DNA of 64,000 nt from Sinohyriopsis cumingii (lineage: Eukaryota; Mollusca; Bivalvia; Unionida; Unionidae), in contig CM068841.1 of assembly GCA_028554795.2 (NCBI GenBank), positions 20,393,308 through 20,457,307 on the forward strand, given 5' to 3'. This document shows positions 12,229 to 25,024 of the stretch, piece after piece. Under the pieces are notes generated by a model. The model worked only from the letters and a program-made list of their open reading frames with translations. It searched no databases and was not told where the DNA came from. The first letter of the stretch is position 1; every line of letters begins with the position of its first letter. Made by a program: the position numbers and the translations under genes.

Positions 12229-13490
12229 ATCTGTGTCACTTAGAACATCTGCCATGATCGTTCTTATGAAGTTCTAGATATGGTGGGTTGGTTGAGTGTT
12301 CAACTCAGAGTAGCTTATTGATAACATGTCACATGCATCGGCAGAAAAAAATCTGGTACAGCACTGGTGAGTCTGTGTGCATAACCAGCTTACCAGTCCT
12401 TTCTGACAAACTCAAAGACCCCTGCTTGATGTTCATGTTCAATGATTTATTTTTCTTTTAGCTTGTCCCTACATAATTCTTCATCTTTGCAATAAAAGAG
12501 GGCTGTTTGATCTTCTAGTGTAAGTCACTGAGATTGGCATTGTACCGTTGAGGTATGACCAGCAGCACAGCAGCTGACATGGCATGCTTATTTGGGGGCC
12601 ATTTCTTTAGGCTGGATGCCAGTTAAAAGGTGCAATCATTAAGTGGAAAAGTGTGTTGGTTTCCTCAGACCCAAAGCAGGTCATCCGGATCATTGATCTC
12701 AGTTTTGACCAAGAATACTCCTTGTAGACATCTGCATCATAACTGCAGACCAGGTCATTTCCTTCAGACTTAATACTGATCTTTTTGATGAGGCACAGTC
12801 TAAGTTTATACAGATGTACAGTTGGAAAGGCACAGTCTAAGTTTGTACAGATGTACAGTTGGAATCCAGTGCTGGTGAGCCACTTCTCGAAGCACTTGTG
12901 AATGCCAGCTTAGTGGTGCCAGACACAATGTTGCATTGATGGTGAGGTTTTGAAATCTGACAATACACTGCTGGTTTGGGTCTCTGGTGCTCTGGTTATT
13001 TGTCACAACAATGGTGCTTTGAAAATTCCCTTTACCCCATGTGTTCAGCAAAGAATGCAGAATGGGTCGAGTTTGTTTCCATATTGAGAAATGTGCTTGT
13101 GAAGATTTGAATATGTATTAACATGTTTTGTAATGTGTGGAGTTTTTATTTCTTTCCTTTAAGACATCAATCTGCTCATTTTGTGACCAGTCTGTGTTGA
13201 CTGTACTGTAGAAAGTGGTGTATTGAAACTCCGGATTTGTGATACCCCTTTCAAATATGAGAGTGGGGAATTTTGCTTGGTGGTACAAACTTTCCACAGA
13301 GAACATAATCATGGTAGAGACATAGTATGCAAGACAAAGTATACAATAAGGACAAAGACTGTTGCCCACATGAGATAAGATTCATCAGATACAAGCTGAC
13401 CGAAAGATCACAAGCTCATTGCAGCAGCAGGTTCTGAGCAGATAGCAATCAAAGAAGTGGCAATACAGGAATCTAGCATCCTCCTGATGT
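12229..13490. other. Intronic sequence with a 36-bp duplication
   Basis: A unit containing GCACAGTCTAAGTTTATACA and GATGTACAGTTGGAA is present twice at 12793-12864. Nothing else is recognised. Confidence 0.5.
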
Positions 13491-13850
13491 GAGAGGTCCT
13501 GGCCCCTAATGTGTTGCTTCAGAGGTCCTGGCCCTTAATGTGGTGATTCAGAGGTCCTGGCCCTTAATATTGTGCTTCAGAGGTCCTGACCCTTAATGTG
13601 GTGCTTCAGAGATCCTGGCCCTTATTGTGGTGCTTCATATGTCCTGGCCTTTAATGTGGTGCTTCAGAGGTCCTGGCCCTTAATGTGGTGCTTCAGAGGT
13701 CCTGGCCCATAATGTGGTGCTTCAGAGATCCTGGCCCATAATGTGGTGCTTCAGAGGTCCTGGCCCTTAATGTGGTGATTCAGAGGTCCTGGCCCTTAAT
13801 GTGGTGATTCAGAGGTCCTGGCCCTTAATGTGGTGATTCAGAGGTCATGC
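13491..13850. repeat. 29-bp minisatellite, about 12 copies
   Basis: Tandem units contain AGAGGTCCTGGCCCTTAATG followed by TGGTGCTTC, with a GTGATTC variant concentrated at both ends. Confidence 0.95.
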
Positions 13851-15511
13851 ATCAGGCTTGCAAAGCATTCAGTGGAAAATAGGAAGCTCATCATGATGGA
13901 AAATGATGTAAGCTTAACCAAAGAGGAAAGAGCAGAGATGAGCCAGGAGATGCGAGATCTCATCTGGTAGAACTTAAACTGCAACTAAGTGCTACCAGCA
14001 TTAACCAAGAGGACCTCCTTAGCCAAACTTCCAGGATTCTGGAGACATTGAACTTTAGCCTTCATGTGGATACAACACTCACTGAAAAATTGCAAATCAT
14101 TTTCATTGAAGAGTTGAAGAGCTTATAACTATCATTTAAATTCTCATGGTGCTGAGGTTCAATATACGAACAGTTATGCTCATGATCATAGACAACAGTG
14201 GTAGACCAACATGATCACATAAACCTGACCCCGCACACCACACTAATGCAAAAGAATGGGTAAAGAAAAAAGTGGTTTGTGTGGCTGGCTGGGATATTGA
14301 AAATACTTGCAGAAAAGTCTTTGACAGGACAGTTCAGTATCAGTGTTCTGTTTTATTACAGACAGCAGAGTAAAGATATGACAGTGTGCTGGTTGTTTAA
14401 GAATAAAGAAATTAGATGGCCATAGGCTTCAACTAGTGCTGTTTTGTTAGCATCATGGTCTTCTGCTTCATTTAATGTCTGTGCTTGTGCAGATGCTTGC
14501 TCTGAGATTGTGTTAATATGTCAAAGCTGATCTGTTTATGCTACCAGCTGCGGTTGTTGTGTTGCACCTTCAAGTTGTGTACTAAACAGCCAATATTATT
14601 GTGTCAGTTGGCAGAATTAATGCAGTAAACACATCTGGTTTTCATCATTAGTAATAAGTGAACATATGAACCACAATACATTTTTATTTTAAGAAACTTA
14701 TTACCAGTATTGGCAAAACACATGGACAAAACGTCCCAACCACCAAACCAAATTTTGTGTTTGGTATTGTATCTAATATGCAAGCCAATAAAGAATAACT
14801 TGCTCAGTGTGCAAGACTATTATGATCAGAAACTATAATATCAAAATTATTTGGCATATCTTTACAGACCAAGGTTTTCTCATCTAGCACAGCAAATATG
14901 GATATGATCACACTCCAGCTGTAGACTATAGAAAAAAATAAACACAAGCTATTTAATGAGTCTCTGACAGACATTGACCTTACTGTTAAAAAAAAAAAAG
15001 CCCGATATAACTTATCATTGAATTCTTAATAAATTCTGGGCACTGGTTAACACTAAGTTTACAAAAAGAGATTTTAAAATCAAGATATATGGATTCACAA
15101 CACTCTCGTAGCACTGTGTGATGAAATAACCAATACTAGGAGTCTGCCTGTAAGCCAAATTGCCAGGCTGTCCAGCAATTTCACCATTTTATATCCAGGA
15201 CTGTAATTACAGGCAGTTATAATTTAATCGAGAGAAGAAAAAAAATCAAGAGGCCTGAAATGACAAGGGTTTGGGATGCATGTCCTTATGTACAAGGTTT
15301 ATGTTTCCCTGCTGGGAACCATGGTAGGTGGGTAAGGTGTTTGAAAAGGTCATTGGACATGTGCCAGCAACCAACGCCTCACCTGGTGGTGGGTTAGATT
15401 GCAGACCTTGCTGCTAATGGTTATTTTCTTTCATTGGCTTTTTTGGCATTGCTTTCAGGTGTGAGACACCATGTTTTGCAAAAAGAGTATTATTTTTTTT
15501 ATTAATTTCAG
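13851..15511. other. Intronic sequence, no recognised feature
   Basis: A stretch at about 13968-14128 (+) stays open for some 53 residues without a start codon or known domain. Nothing else stands out. Confidence 0.35.
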
Positions 15512-15599
15512 ACCTGGATGTGTGGAGGAAAACTAGAGTTTATTCCGTGTTCAAGAGTTGGTCACATATTCAGATCCAGTCACCCATATACATTTCCAG
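15512..15599 (+). CDS. GALNT exon: CSRVGH Mn-ligand segment
   Basis: The exon encodes 29 residues and one base: [20 protein letters not shown] followed by RSSHPYTFP. In the GALNT family the histidine of CSRVGH is one of the three metal ligands (His359 in human GALNT2 numbering), and the HPYTFPG region begins the mobile loop over the active site. The acceptor is TTTCAG at 15506-15511 and the donor AG|GTAATT. It ends in phase 1 and the next exon supplies GA to make Gly. Confidence 0.95.
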
Positions 15600-16675
15600 G
15601 TAATTTTTGTATAATTTCCATTAATGCTTTTTATGAGAAATGACATAATGTCAATAGGAAAATGCACATACTCTATTTTTGAGCCATTATTCGACATGGA
15701 GTATGATACCATTAGCCAATTCATTATGCCCCCAGTGCTTGCATTGGGGACAGCTTGGTTTGGTCATGTCCATCTGTCCATCTCTTCTGAAAGCTTGTTA
15801 GCAAGATTGCACACAGGCCTTACAAATCTGACAAAAGTGACATATTTTTTGTCCTTATTGAATTTTCAGCCTTCAAAACAATTTTCAACTTGTTTTTTAA
15901 AATCAGACTTTTTTGCCAAAATTCTTTAGCACAATGTAGATGTCGTGGTTAGATTTTCAGCTTTTAGGTCATTACAGTAATATTTAACTTTCTTAAACAC
16001 ATTTTGAAAGCTTTTTCTTTTTATGAAAGTCTTGTAATATTCTTGGTAGCATAATAAAGCAGAGAGAAAAAAACATTTTAGTTAGAAAAGTGATATTTGG
16101 TAGATTAATTTGTTTTTATTTGTATGTAAATGACCATATTATACTTTTTGCCATTACCGGTAATGTTTTGGCATTTTTATTAGACATTTTGTTACAACCC
16201 TTCTTAACATGATTAAGGTAAAACCATTTTGTGGTGGACTATTGAAATTTGGCATGCTTGTTTGTATGTACATTTATGTTACCTCTCATGCCGTTATAGA
16301 CATTTTTCACATTTTAAAAGTTTTATTAACTTATTATTTTATACCTAATTGTCTGTAGTGCAGATTTACATGTTTTACAAATATAAATCACTTTAATTTT
16401 TTAATTCTTCATTTGCAGAAATATTGAAATGATTTATTAGACAAGCTTCCATTTCTCAGTATATAAAAATCATTTTTGTATGATCATTTACCCAACCCTT
16501 CTCAACCTGGTATCCAATGAAGTGTTTGATAATTACTGTCTAGGGAGCTTGTCTAACATTTATGATAGAAACAGAACTCATAGTTAATAATTATGTGATC
16601 TTTATTTGTAATTAGAACCTTTAGTTTCTTCCTTTATATATTTCGTGTGTAAAGTTGCCATTTTGGATTTGTAAG
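15600..16675. other. Intron with a weak dispersed repeat
   Basis: About 15730-15900 (CCATCTGTCCATCTCTTCTG, GAATTTTCAGCCTTCAAAAC) resembles about 26085-26350, and about 16225-16300 (GAAATTTGGCATGCTTG) resembles about 44490-44530. These look like old dispersed repeats. Boundaries are unclear. Confidence 0.3.
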
Positions 16676-16677
16676 TA

Positions 16678-18451
16678 CAGTCAAACCCACTTATCTCGAC
16701 CTCGGTTATCTCAACAACCCGCTTATGTCGAGCGTTTTGGTCCGGTCCCGAAAAAATTCTTCTTTGTTATGCTATTTTTTACCCGCTTATCTCGACCTCT
16801 GTTAAGTCGATAACCCGGTTATGTCGGGCATAAGTTTCGGTCCGAAGTAACATGTGGACCCGCTTAATTCGACGAAATACAACTTTTTAACGTCAATCTC
16901 ACAGAAATTGTACAAGAACGATTCAAAAGCACTTACGTTTTCATACATGTGCTCGGCACCGTCGACACTTGCCACAAACAATTTCATTTTTTTAATGCAT
17001 TCAGCCATTTCACTGTAGCTTGGGATAGTGATAGGCTGATCATCATCATCATCATCATCATCTTGCTTGCATGATTGTATCTGCTTCGTTGTCACCGATT
17101 GGATTATTTCCTCATCAGTAAGTTCACCATAGGCATTGGCATCATCATCCACGTGAACATAATTAGAAAATTCATCCCGAGCAATGCCTATGGAGTCCGC
17201 AATCTCATCAGCCATCGCTTCAAGACCTATTTCTGATTGAGGCTCTTTAATTTCTTGTGCAATTAAACACTGCTGGTGAAATTCTTCATCAGAAATTTCC
17301 GGAAAAATACAATGGAACCAGCAGTTTTGAATGGTTTTCGGCGATACACTGTTCCAAGCTGCACGGGCATACATGATGGCATCTAGCAGAGTTGGTTTAT
17401 AGGATCGCTTTTCCTCAACTGCAAGCAAATAATTGCAAACTAAAGCTTTCCGATAATGGATTTTAAAAGCCTGAATTATTCCTTGGTCGAGTGGCTGAAG
17501 CTTACTGGTAGCATTGGGAGGAAGAAAATACACTGTGATTGCTTGTAACCCTTCTACACGTGGGTGAGCACGGCAGTTGTCTATTATCAATGCGATCTTT
17601 CGTTTTTCAAACTGTAAGTGGCGATCTAACTTGCGTAACCAGCTGGTAAAGATATCACCTGTCATCCAGCTATTTGACTGGAATCATAATTGATACAAAC
17701 TCGCATTGATGCCTGTGGGGTAAGTAGTCTACTCAACATTAACTTGCTTTAATAAATACTCTTTGTAACCCATGCTAGCGAAAGGAGTGTCATTTGCACT
17801 CACAGTCAATGTACATGTACATGTACATGTATTTTCAAAAACATTTATTGATCTTTATCTGCGAGATACTGTCATATATTAACCTGGATATAATACAATC
17901 TTGGTTATTTTGCACCTAACACCGCGTTATGCGTGAATGGCGGGTGCCTGAAAGCAATCGGTGGATGTTTCTCTCTCACTCTCTCGTTTGTGATTTTCTT
18001 TGATCCATTTTTCAATCTGATAACATATTCAAACCTCTGAGTACAACCAAACATGATTTGTTTTTCAATATTCACATCAATTATAAAAATGCGTCATGTG
18101 TTATCTGACATAAGTGATGCACACTACAGTAATGGATGCATATGCTACATGTGATATAAGGAGTTCATAGATATATTTTTTCTTTAATAAATTACTTATG
18201 ATGATAAAAAAGGAATAAATGATAACAACACCAGGTTAGTTCATTTCATTTTATTATCAATTAAGCGTTTTGTTTATTTTATTGTAACATGCAGTGGGAG
18301 GGGATTCCAGTAAACACCAGCAAGAGACAGGAGTAATGCTCAAGGACATTTTTAAAATTACCGGTTTTTATGAACCCGGATATCTCGGGACCCGGTTATG
18401 TCGACGATTTTTTTACACCCCCGACGTAATCGAGATAACCGGGTTTGACTG
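16678..18451 (-). mobile_element. Tigger/pogo-like DNA transposon, internally deleted
   Basis: The left terminus begins CAGTCAAACCCACTTATCTC. The right terminus, read inward, is CAGTCAAACCCGGTTATCTC. Both are flanked by TA (16676-16677 and 18452-18453), the expected duplication for the Tc1/mariner-pogo superfamily. The interior carries the C-terminal part of a DDE transposase on the - strand. At 1.77 kb, with no DNA-binding half, the copy is non-autonomous. Confidence 0.92.
16802..17665 (-). pseudogene. Tigger-type DDE transposase, C-terminal part
   Basis: A 287-residue frame has the second and third catalytic acids of a pogo/Tigger DDE domain: D29 in IALIIDNCRAHP and D60 in SKLQPLDQGIIQAFK, 30 residues apart as is usual for this group. 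A poly-aspartate run (CATCAT repeat near 17041) sits in the acidic tail. The N-terminal HTH/CENP-B-like DNA-binding region and the first catalytic aspartate (NMDETP in relatives) are absent. An in-frame TGA at 17684-17686 lies seven codons upstream of the methionine. A truncated, non-functional transposase is the simplest reading; domestication is unlikely inside an element with intact ends. Confidence 0.9.
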
Positions 18452-18471
18452 TAATCAAAGGTTTATAATAT

Positions 18472-18513
18472 CCAGCTTATGTGTCCAGTTTATGTGTCCA
18501 GCTTATGTGTCCA
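18472..18513. repeat. 15-bp repeat, 3 copies
   Basis: Three copies of CCAGCTTATGTGTCC just outside the Tigger element. Confidence 0.8.
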
Positions 18514-18863
18514 TATGATTTATCCAGAAGAAAACTTTACATATCTGATTTGTAATTAGAGAGGAGTAAAGTGACATGATTTGGATTGTCAGTCAGTACT
18601 GTTATGTAGCAATCTTGTCGATGAATATGAAACTTTGTATTCAGAGCACTTGATTTTAGCAAATGCTAATTGGTATAAAAATAATATCCAGCTATTACTG
18701 TTATTCAGTTTCATAAATTTTGAGACCAGAACTTTAACATATGTTAAACTGAATGTTACTTATCTACAATCAACTGAATAAAAACCTGAATTACAACAAC
18801 ACACATGACTTGGATTAAGTAATCCATGTATGTTGACATTCTTCCATAAACACTGGCCATAGA

Positions 18864-19028
18864 TGGTTAAAACTCATTAACTTAACCCAGTAGATTGTTA
18901 AAACCCATTAACTTGGCCCAATAGATTGTTAAAACCCATTAACTTGGCCCAATAGATTGTTAAAACCCATTAACTTAGCCCAATAGATTGTTAAAACCCA
19001 TTAACTTAGCACAATAGATTGTTAAAAC
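18864..19028. repeat. 31-bp minisatellite, about 5 copies
   Basis: Units contain ATAGATTGTTAAAACCCATT followed by AACTTGGCCCA. Confidence 0.95.
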
Positions 19029-19630
19029 TGAGAGACATTTACTACATGTAAGATCTAGATATTATAGAAGCTGTTTAAAAGGTCTTCATCTTGATCAGAA
19101 GTTGGCATGGGATGGCTTTCGTTTCATTTGTTAGCACTTGGCTTCATTACCTGTCATACAAGGTGTTCCAGGTAATGTCATCACATAGCAGAGTGCTGTC
19201 CATATAATGTTTTGAGGGCAGCCAGATCAGTTTGATGGAGTAGTTGAATCCTGGAACTGGAGATGATCTGCATGTAGATCACGCTGTCTTTTAATCTGAG
19301 TTATCTTTAAAAATTGGTTCAACTTGTCTTAAACAATTAATCTGAGTTGTCAATTGTAAGATATCATCCTCATTATCTATATACTAAAGTTTTGTTATCA
19401 CCTTTTTACTTAACATCTCAACTACTCCATAGCTGAAAACATAATACAGTTGTCTCAAAAGGAAAATCATGTCCTTAAATAAAATTTGCAGAATAATATG
19501 TTCTGGACTAACATTTTTCTAAAGGGACCCTCATTAAAAAAGTGTTCTGAGTCCAGGCACTTAATCGTTTAAAATTTTCTGGCTTGGTTTTCCACACAAG
19601 AGATCTGTAATTACAGCTCCAGGATCCTGA

Positions 19631-19750
19631 TTTTGAACTCGGAACAGTCCTAAGGACTCCGTAATATTAATGTAAGGAAAACCCTGCTTTTTGAACTCTG
19701 AACAGTCCTAAGGACTCCGTAATAATAATATAAGGAAAACCCTGCTTTTT
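19631..19750. repeat. ~59-bp duplication
   Basis: Two adjacent copies contain GAACAGTCCTAAGGACTCCG and AAGGAAAACCCTGC. AGTCCTAAGGACT is itself a palindrome. Confidence 0.85.
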
Positions 19751-19793
19751 GATCATGAATTTTAAAGTTAATTTCTTTTCTCATGTATTGCAG

Positions 19794-19891
19794 GAAAAAA
19801 AGACACTCATGGCATCAACTCAATGAGACTGGCAGAGGTTTGGATGGATGAATATAAGAGATTGTTCTACATGCATCGGCGAGATCTGCTG
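19794..19891 (+). CDS. GALNT exon: loop and RLAEVWMDEYK helix
   Basis: After the split glycine the exon encodes 32 residues: KKDTHGINSMRLAEVWMDEY followed by KRLFYMHRRDLL. RLAEVWMDEYK is a highly conserved GALNT catalytic-domain helix, and the preceding KKDTHGINSM is the variable active-site loop. The acceptor is TATTGCAG at 19786-19793 and the donor CTG|GTGAGT, phase 0. Confidence 0.95.
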
Positions 19892-20221
19892 GTGAGTTTC
19901 AGTACGAGAGTTATATTCAGTATCATATCAGTGATATTTTCTCAGAATATTCAAGTAGTGTGCAGTAATTGAACTTTAAGGCAAATTTTAAAATTTGATC
20001 TGACTTCAATAAAATCAATTTAAATGTGCTCAACATTTTTGTTCCTCATGACATCCTGTCAATCTAATTAATAGACAAAACTACTTTGTATACAGTACAT
20101 AATAATATACACACATTCCAGAGGCTTTTAGCTCACATTTACTATATTGTTTTTGATTTTCTTTCTGAAGGTTGTCTTTGACGAAAAACAATTACGACTG
20201 AAATTTTTTTTGCCTAATGCA

Positions 20222-20480
20222 AGTATGATGACCTAGAAAAAATCATAGCATGAGATATAAATAATGAGGTAGAAAACTTCATAGCATGAAACAGGTATGA
20301 TGAGGTAGAAAAAAATCATAGCATGAGACATGTATGTTGAGGTAGAACAGATTATAGCATGAGACACATAATGACAGAACAATTTAAAGCATGAGACACA
20401 TGTGATGAGGTAGAAAAAATCATTGCATGAGACATGTATGATGAGGTGGTAAAAATCTTAGTATGAGACATGCATGATGA
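20222..20480. repeat. ~36-bp minisatellite, about 7 copies
   Basis: Diverged units contain ATGAGGTAGAAAAAATCATA and GCATGAGACATGTATG. Confidence 0.9.
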
Positions 20481-20519
20481 GGTTGAAAAATTTATCACAA
20501 TATATATATAAAGAAACAG

Positions 20520-20880
20520 AAATATTCATGGCATAATGTATGAATGAATGGAAACAATTCATTGCATAGTACATGTATGACTGGAGGGACAAATTCATGG
20601 CATAATATATGATTGAACGGAAACAATTCATTGCATAATACATGTATGACTGGATGGACAATATTCAGTGCAAAATGTATGATTGAATGGAAACATTTCA
20701 TTGTATAATACGTGTATGACTGGATGGACAATATTCAGTGCAAAATGTATGATTGAATGGAAACATTTCATTGTATAATACGTGTATGACTGGATGGACA
20801 ATATTCAGTGCAAAATGTATGATTGAATGGAAACAATTCATTGCATAATACGTGTATGACTGGATGGAAAAAGTACTTAG
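20520..20880. repeat. ~70-bp minisatellite, about 5 copies
   Basis: Units contain GATTGAATGGAAACAATTCA, TTGCATAATACGTGTATGAC and GGATGGACAATATTCAGTGC. This makes the repetitive MYYAMN/HVLCNE-like frames on the - strand, which are not genes. Confidence 0.9.
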
Positions 20881-20959
20881 GATGATGCATGTATGATGGG
20901 ATAGAAATAACAATACATGAATGAATAAAAATATAGTCTGTATCATGAGCTAAAAGTTG

Positions 20960-21143
20960 TCTCCATCAAATACATTACCTGATCATAATAATGTTTGGAT
21001 TACTAACTCCATCAAATACATTACCTGATCATAATAATGTTTGGATTACTAACTCCATCAAATACATTACCTGGTCTTAATAATGTTTGGATTACTAAAT
21101 CCATCAAATACATTACCTGATCACAATAATGTTTGGATTACTA
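20960..21143. repeat. 46-bp minisatellite, 4 copies
   Basis: Units contain CTCCATCAAATACATTACCT followed by GATCATAATAATGTTTGGAT. Confidence 0.95.
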
Positions 21144-21602
21144 ACTGCTGCCTCTATAAATCGAGCCCTCACTAAAATACTTAAAAATGTCTTTCCATCT
21201 ATGAAACAGATGTGGACAGAAGTAAATAACTCATGCAGGTAAACTCCCATTGGTATCTGGAAGTAACCAGTTTCAGCTTTTGCTTGCTATTGTCAACAGT
21301 GACCTCCTGGAGGTGTTCTAAATTTATACCTAATTTAGACTTTCCGTTTTTCTTTTTAGAGGTACAGCAAGTCGTAATGTTGTTATATATTGTGCATACA
21401 AACATTTGCATGATTTCCATTGAAGTATTTTAATTTTTCATTTATTGTACCCTTCACTGTTGTCCACATGATATTGATTGGTAAAACAATTTTCACCAGT
21501 AAAATTGTTGTGAGCTGTAATATTTCAATTTGTGCACTTTTTAATTTGTCTTGATAATGTGAGTTTGTCTCTATTTCAACAATTCACATAATTGTTGGAC
21601 CT

Positions 21603-21917
21603 CTCTGGTGGCCTAAGTGGTTAGAGCATGATCTGTCTTGGATGTAGGAGGTCGTGGGTTCAAACCCCAACCAAGGCATACTAAAGACTTATAAAAATGG
21701 TACTTGCAGCTAGCTTGCTTTGTGTTCAGCATTAAGAAATTAGTGTTACGACTGGGCGGCCTGGTGTCAGGATAATGTGACTGGGTGGGACATGATGCTA
21801 CATGTCTGGGGCATGATGGCCTAGTGCTTGATATCACTATAAACTGCTACGCTGCAGGCATAATAGTAATATGACTAAATAACTGTTTTAGCTACATTAA
21901 AAATTCAAATGACACAC
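21603..21917 (+). mobile_element. SINE family A copy
   Basis: The tRNA-related head (GGTGGCCTAAGTGGTTAGAG; GTGGGTTCAAACCCC) is followed by the conserved body (TGTCAGGATAATGTGACTGG, GTGGGACATGATG) and a tail with TTTTAGCTACATTAAAAATTC and ACACACA. Confidence 0.85.
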
Positions 21918-23599
21918 ACATATATATTTGTCTTATGCACTTTTTTGTTGTTCATTTCATCACTGCAGAGATTGTTACAACTCTGTGTTCACAAAGTGAC
22001 AGAAAAGAAGTAAAACCAACAAGTTTAAAAAAAACTTAACAAACAATTTAATTATCAACATTATAAACAAAAAATGTCAGAAGAACTTAAAAGTATTATG
22101 TTGTGATTCCAAACTAGTCCTTAAAAAGGTCTATGAAAGTCCTAAACAAATGAAAAGTTCTTTAATAATTTTAAATACTGGAAATATACTGGTCATCCAA
22201 GAACTGTGACATTGTCAAGAAGGCATTGTCCAGAATACCTCTGAATAACTTATGACTGTTCCAGAATAATATTATGGTTAAAATAATGAGCCATTTGTAT
22301 TTTCACTTGACAGTCCAGACAAATGTTTTTCTTCTCGAATAATATCTAAGCACAACTTAGAACATGTCTGTAGACTTACAGCAGGAATGCAATAAGTGTG
22401 AATGACTTCAAAAATTGGAATGAATCTGATTGCTTAATTTTCTCCTTATACACTGTATATTGCAACTGTACTTTTTAATAGAGCCCATGTGACAGCATAC
22501 ACTATTGATTTTGTAATGAATTAAGAAAACATCACGTGATTTTGCACAACTAATGGGAAGCTACAGAATTATTCTGGACACATTGAAATCCCATCAGTCA
22601 CTGAGAAACTATGCCATAGGCACCATTTTAAGTGTATTATTAAGATTAGTATTAATAATTATCGGCAAATACATAAACATCTATTTATAGATCCAGTTCA
22701 ATTTGTGCTCTTAGTAGAGCCAAGTCACAGGCACAATTCATAACAATAGATATTCTATACAGTTTACAACCATGAATAAAAATTATGAAAATTAAATAAA
22801 TCATGTACTAGGAGTTACAAAAATATAGATATACATAACAAGATGTAGATCAAGTGCAAATGATTCAAGATTGTGAAGGACAAATACAGAGTAATTCTCA
22901 ACATGGACACTGTGCTTATCATCACAAACATGTAATGTGTGTGTGATATGGACAGATGTCTGGTCAATCATTTCATAAAAGCATGATTAAAGTTATTGGA
23001 GCAAGAAAGTTTTAAGTCTACACTCAAAGTCTACACTCAGAATCCTTCATGAGTTCTGTGGGGAGTATTGAGATGACATTTCCACCCCAACCCAACACTT
23101 AGATATCATAAACATAGGAGGCAGTAGTGAATGTGTCAGCAAATTCAGTGGAAACTACATTGATAAATTTCAGTCGAGTATTAGCACTGTGAAGCATTTG
23201 AATGTTACAACAGGCACTATCATAAAGATGCTGATTAGTGAAGTTGACATTAATATCAATTGGCAAGTACAAGTCCTTGTTACCGCGTGTACATGGACTC
23301 TGAACTAATGAAGCATTATGTGTGAGATTACCATTTGACTTTGTTGGGTGGACTGGCCTGAAAGTCAGATATCATCCTCTGTACACTGTCTCAGCTGCCA
23401 ATGAAACAGTCAAGATGCCCAGACAATTTTTGTACAGCTTTAGAGATCATCTTGGACTGGCAACCACATTTTCTGACAGCTGAGACAACAATGGTATCTT
23501 ATACCAGCAGACTGAACAGCTGGCTGGCTAGCCAACCAACTGGACTGACTATCTCATTGGTACTTAGTGAACTGGCATTACTGTTGGAGGTATTTGACC
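21918..23599. other. Intronic sequence, nothing recognised
   Basis: AT-rich, without a recognised repeat or domain. The 102-residue frame at 23401-23709 runs into the next SINE and is not considered a gene. Confidence 0.35.
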
Positions 23600-23901
23600 C
23601 AGCCGCACCAGACTGGGATTCTACAATGTGGGTTCGATCCCCAGCCGAGTCATACCAAAGACTTACAAAAATGGTACCAACTGCTACCTCGCTTTGTGCT
23701 CAGCATTAAGAGGTTAGTGTTAGGACTGGCCTGCCTGGTGTCAGGATAATGTGACTGGGTGGGACATCATGTTATATGTCTGCGGCATGATGCCTCAGTG
23801 CTAGACACCACTATAAACTGTCACACTGCAGACATCGTAGTGATATGACTGAAGAATTGTTAAAGCTACGTTAAAAATCCAAATCACACACACACACACT
23901 T
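23600..23901 (+). mobile_element. SINE family A copy, head degraded
   Basis: Box B (GTGGGTTCGATCCCCAGCC), the body (GTTAGTGTTAGGACTGG, GTGTCAGGATAATGTGACTG) and the tail (TTGTTAAAGCTACGTTAAAA then ACACACAC) are well preserved. The box A end is unrecognisable. Confidence 0.85.
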
Positions 23902-25024
23902 AATGTCTCAATTCTCAATTCATAATGTCTCAATTCAGGGAATAGTGAAGTGGATTGGTTGGCTTGCCCAGTTTACATTCTTTCTCCACTTCTGTTTGCA
24001 CAAAATGGCTTCACCAAGGAGAGAGTTGAATCTCATCAGGTAACTGGTACCTGCTCAGATAGCAACTAAGCCCCATTTATGAAAAGTGCAGCCTTAGACT
24101 CTGGCATGACTTTGCCTTCTTCTTTGCTGGATTCACCTGGGAAAAGTTTAAATAGAAGACAATAGTCAGGTGTGAGATCTCTCATATGTGTATGAAACAT
24201 CTTTAGTTGTGCTAAATTAATGTTAGGAGAAGTTCATTGTTTCAGCTGAGCAATCATGTTCCACCAGTTTTACACTGGTAGAGGTTGGATATTTCATATT
24301 CCACTTGCTCTTACCTATTCTCCTAAATGTTAATGTGATCAGGTAATATATTTGGAGAACGCAAATTTCTTTTAGTAAACTAGGTTTCTCCAATGATACT
24401 TATCTGGTCACATGTCTTAAAATCCTTCCCACCCTTCTGTACAATGTGAGCATCTTGTTAAAGGCTTTGTTCAAGTTAAAACTGGCTTACATTTGGGATA
24501 CTGTGGTCACCTACTGGGCACAGATAATGTAAGAGTTACTTCCCTTGGCCTATATGTTGTATAGTTGGAAAGACTTTTATTGTCTTTTAGGGAGGATTGG
24601 ATTTGGAGGTAGCAGTCATTTTAGCAGAGAGTTTATATCATTTTTTCAGATAAGTATTATTAGATTAACATAATTTAGCAAAAAATTAGCTTTTTGGGAT
24701 TCAAAAAATCATCTTGTCAAGTAAAAACGAATCAATATTGGTGTAAAGTTTGCCTTGATGAAAACTTGACAGAATGATCACTTTTGTGTCTGTGTGCATG
24801 TCTATTAGTCTATCCATAAATCCATCAACACTGTACAAAAGCTTCAGTGTTAATGTCTTTTACCTTTATTTTAATTACCTTAATTTTAATGCCAGTTTAT
24901 CCCACTCTCTTTGGAAAGTAGCTTCATTGCAGACTTGACATGCAGCCCAATGCTTGTCTTGTCTTTATCTGGTAAATAAAATTACATGCAAGATAAAATG
25001 GGAATTTATTTGATGAAGCCGTTT
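23902..25024. other. Intronic sequence, nothing recognised
   Basis: No repeat, exon or domain seen. Confidence 0.35.

Noticed and set aside
11700-12239. 179-residue - frame with repeated LTAMLYG
   Set aside because: Produced by the 21-bp minisatellite. The other strand and another frame are equally open.
20458-20946. Overlapping - frames rich in YYAMN/HVLCNE repeats
   Set aside because: Translation of a ~70-bp minisatellite.
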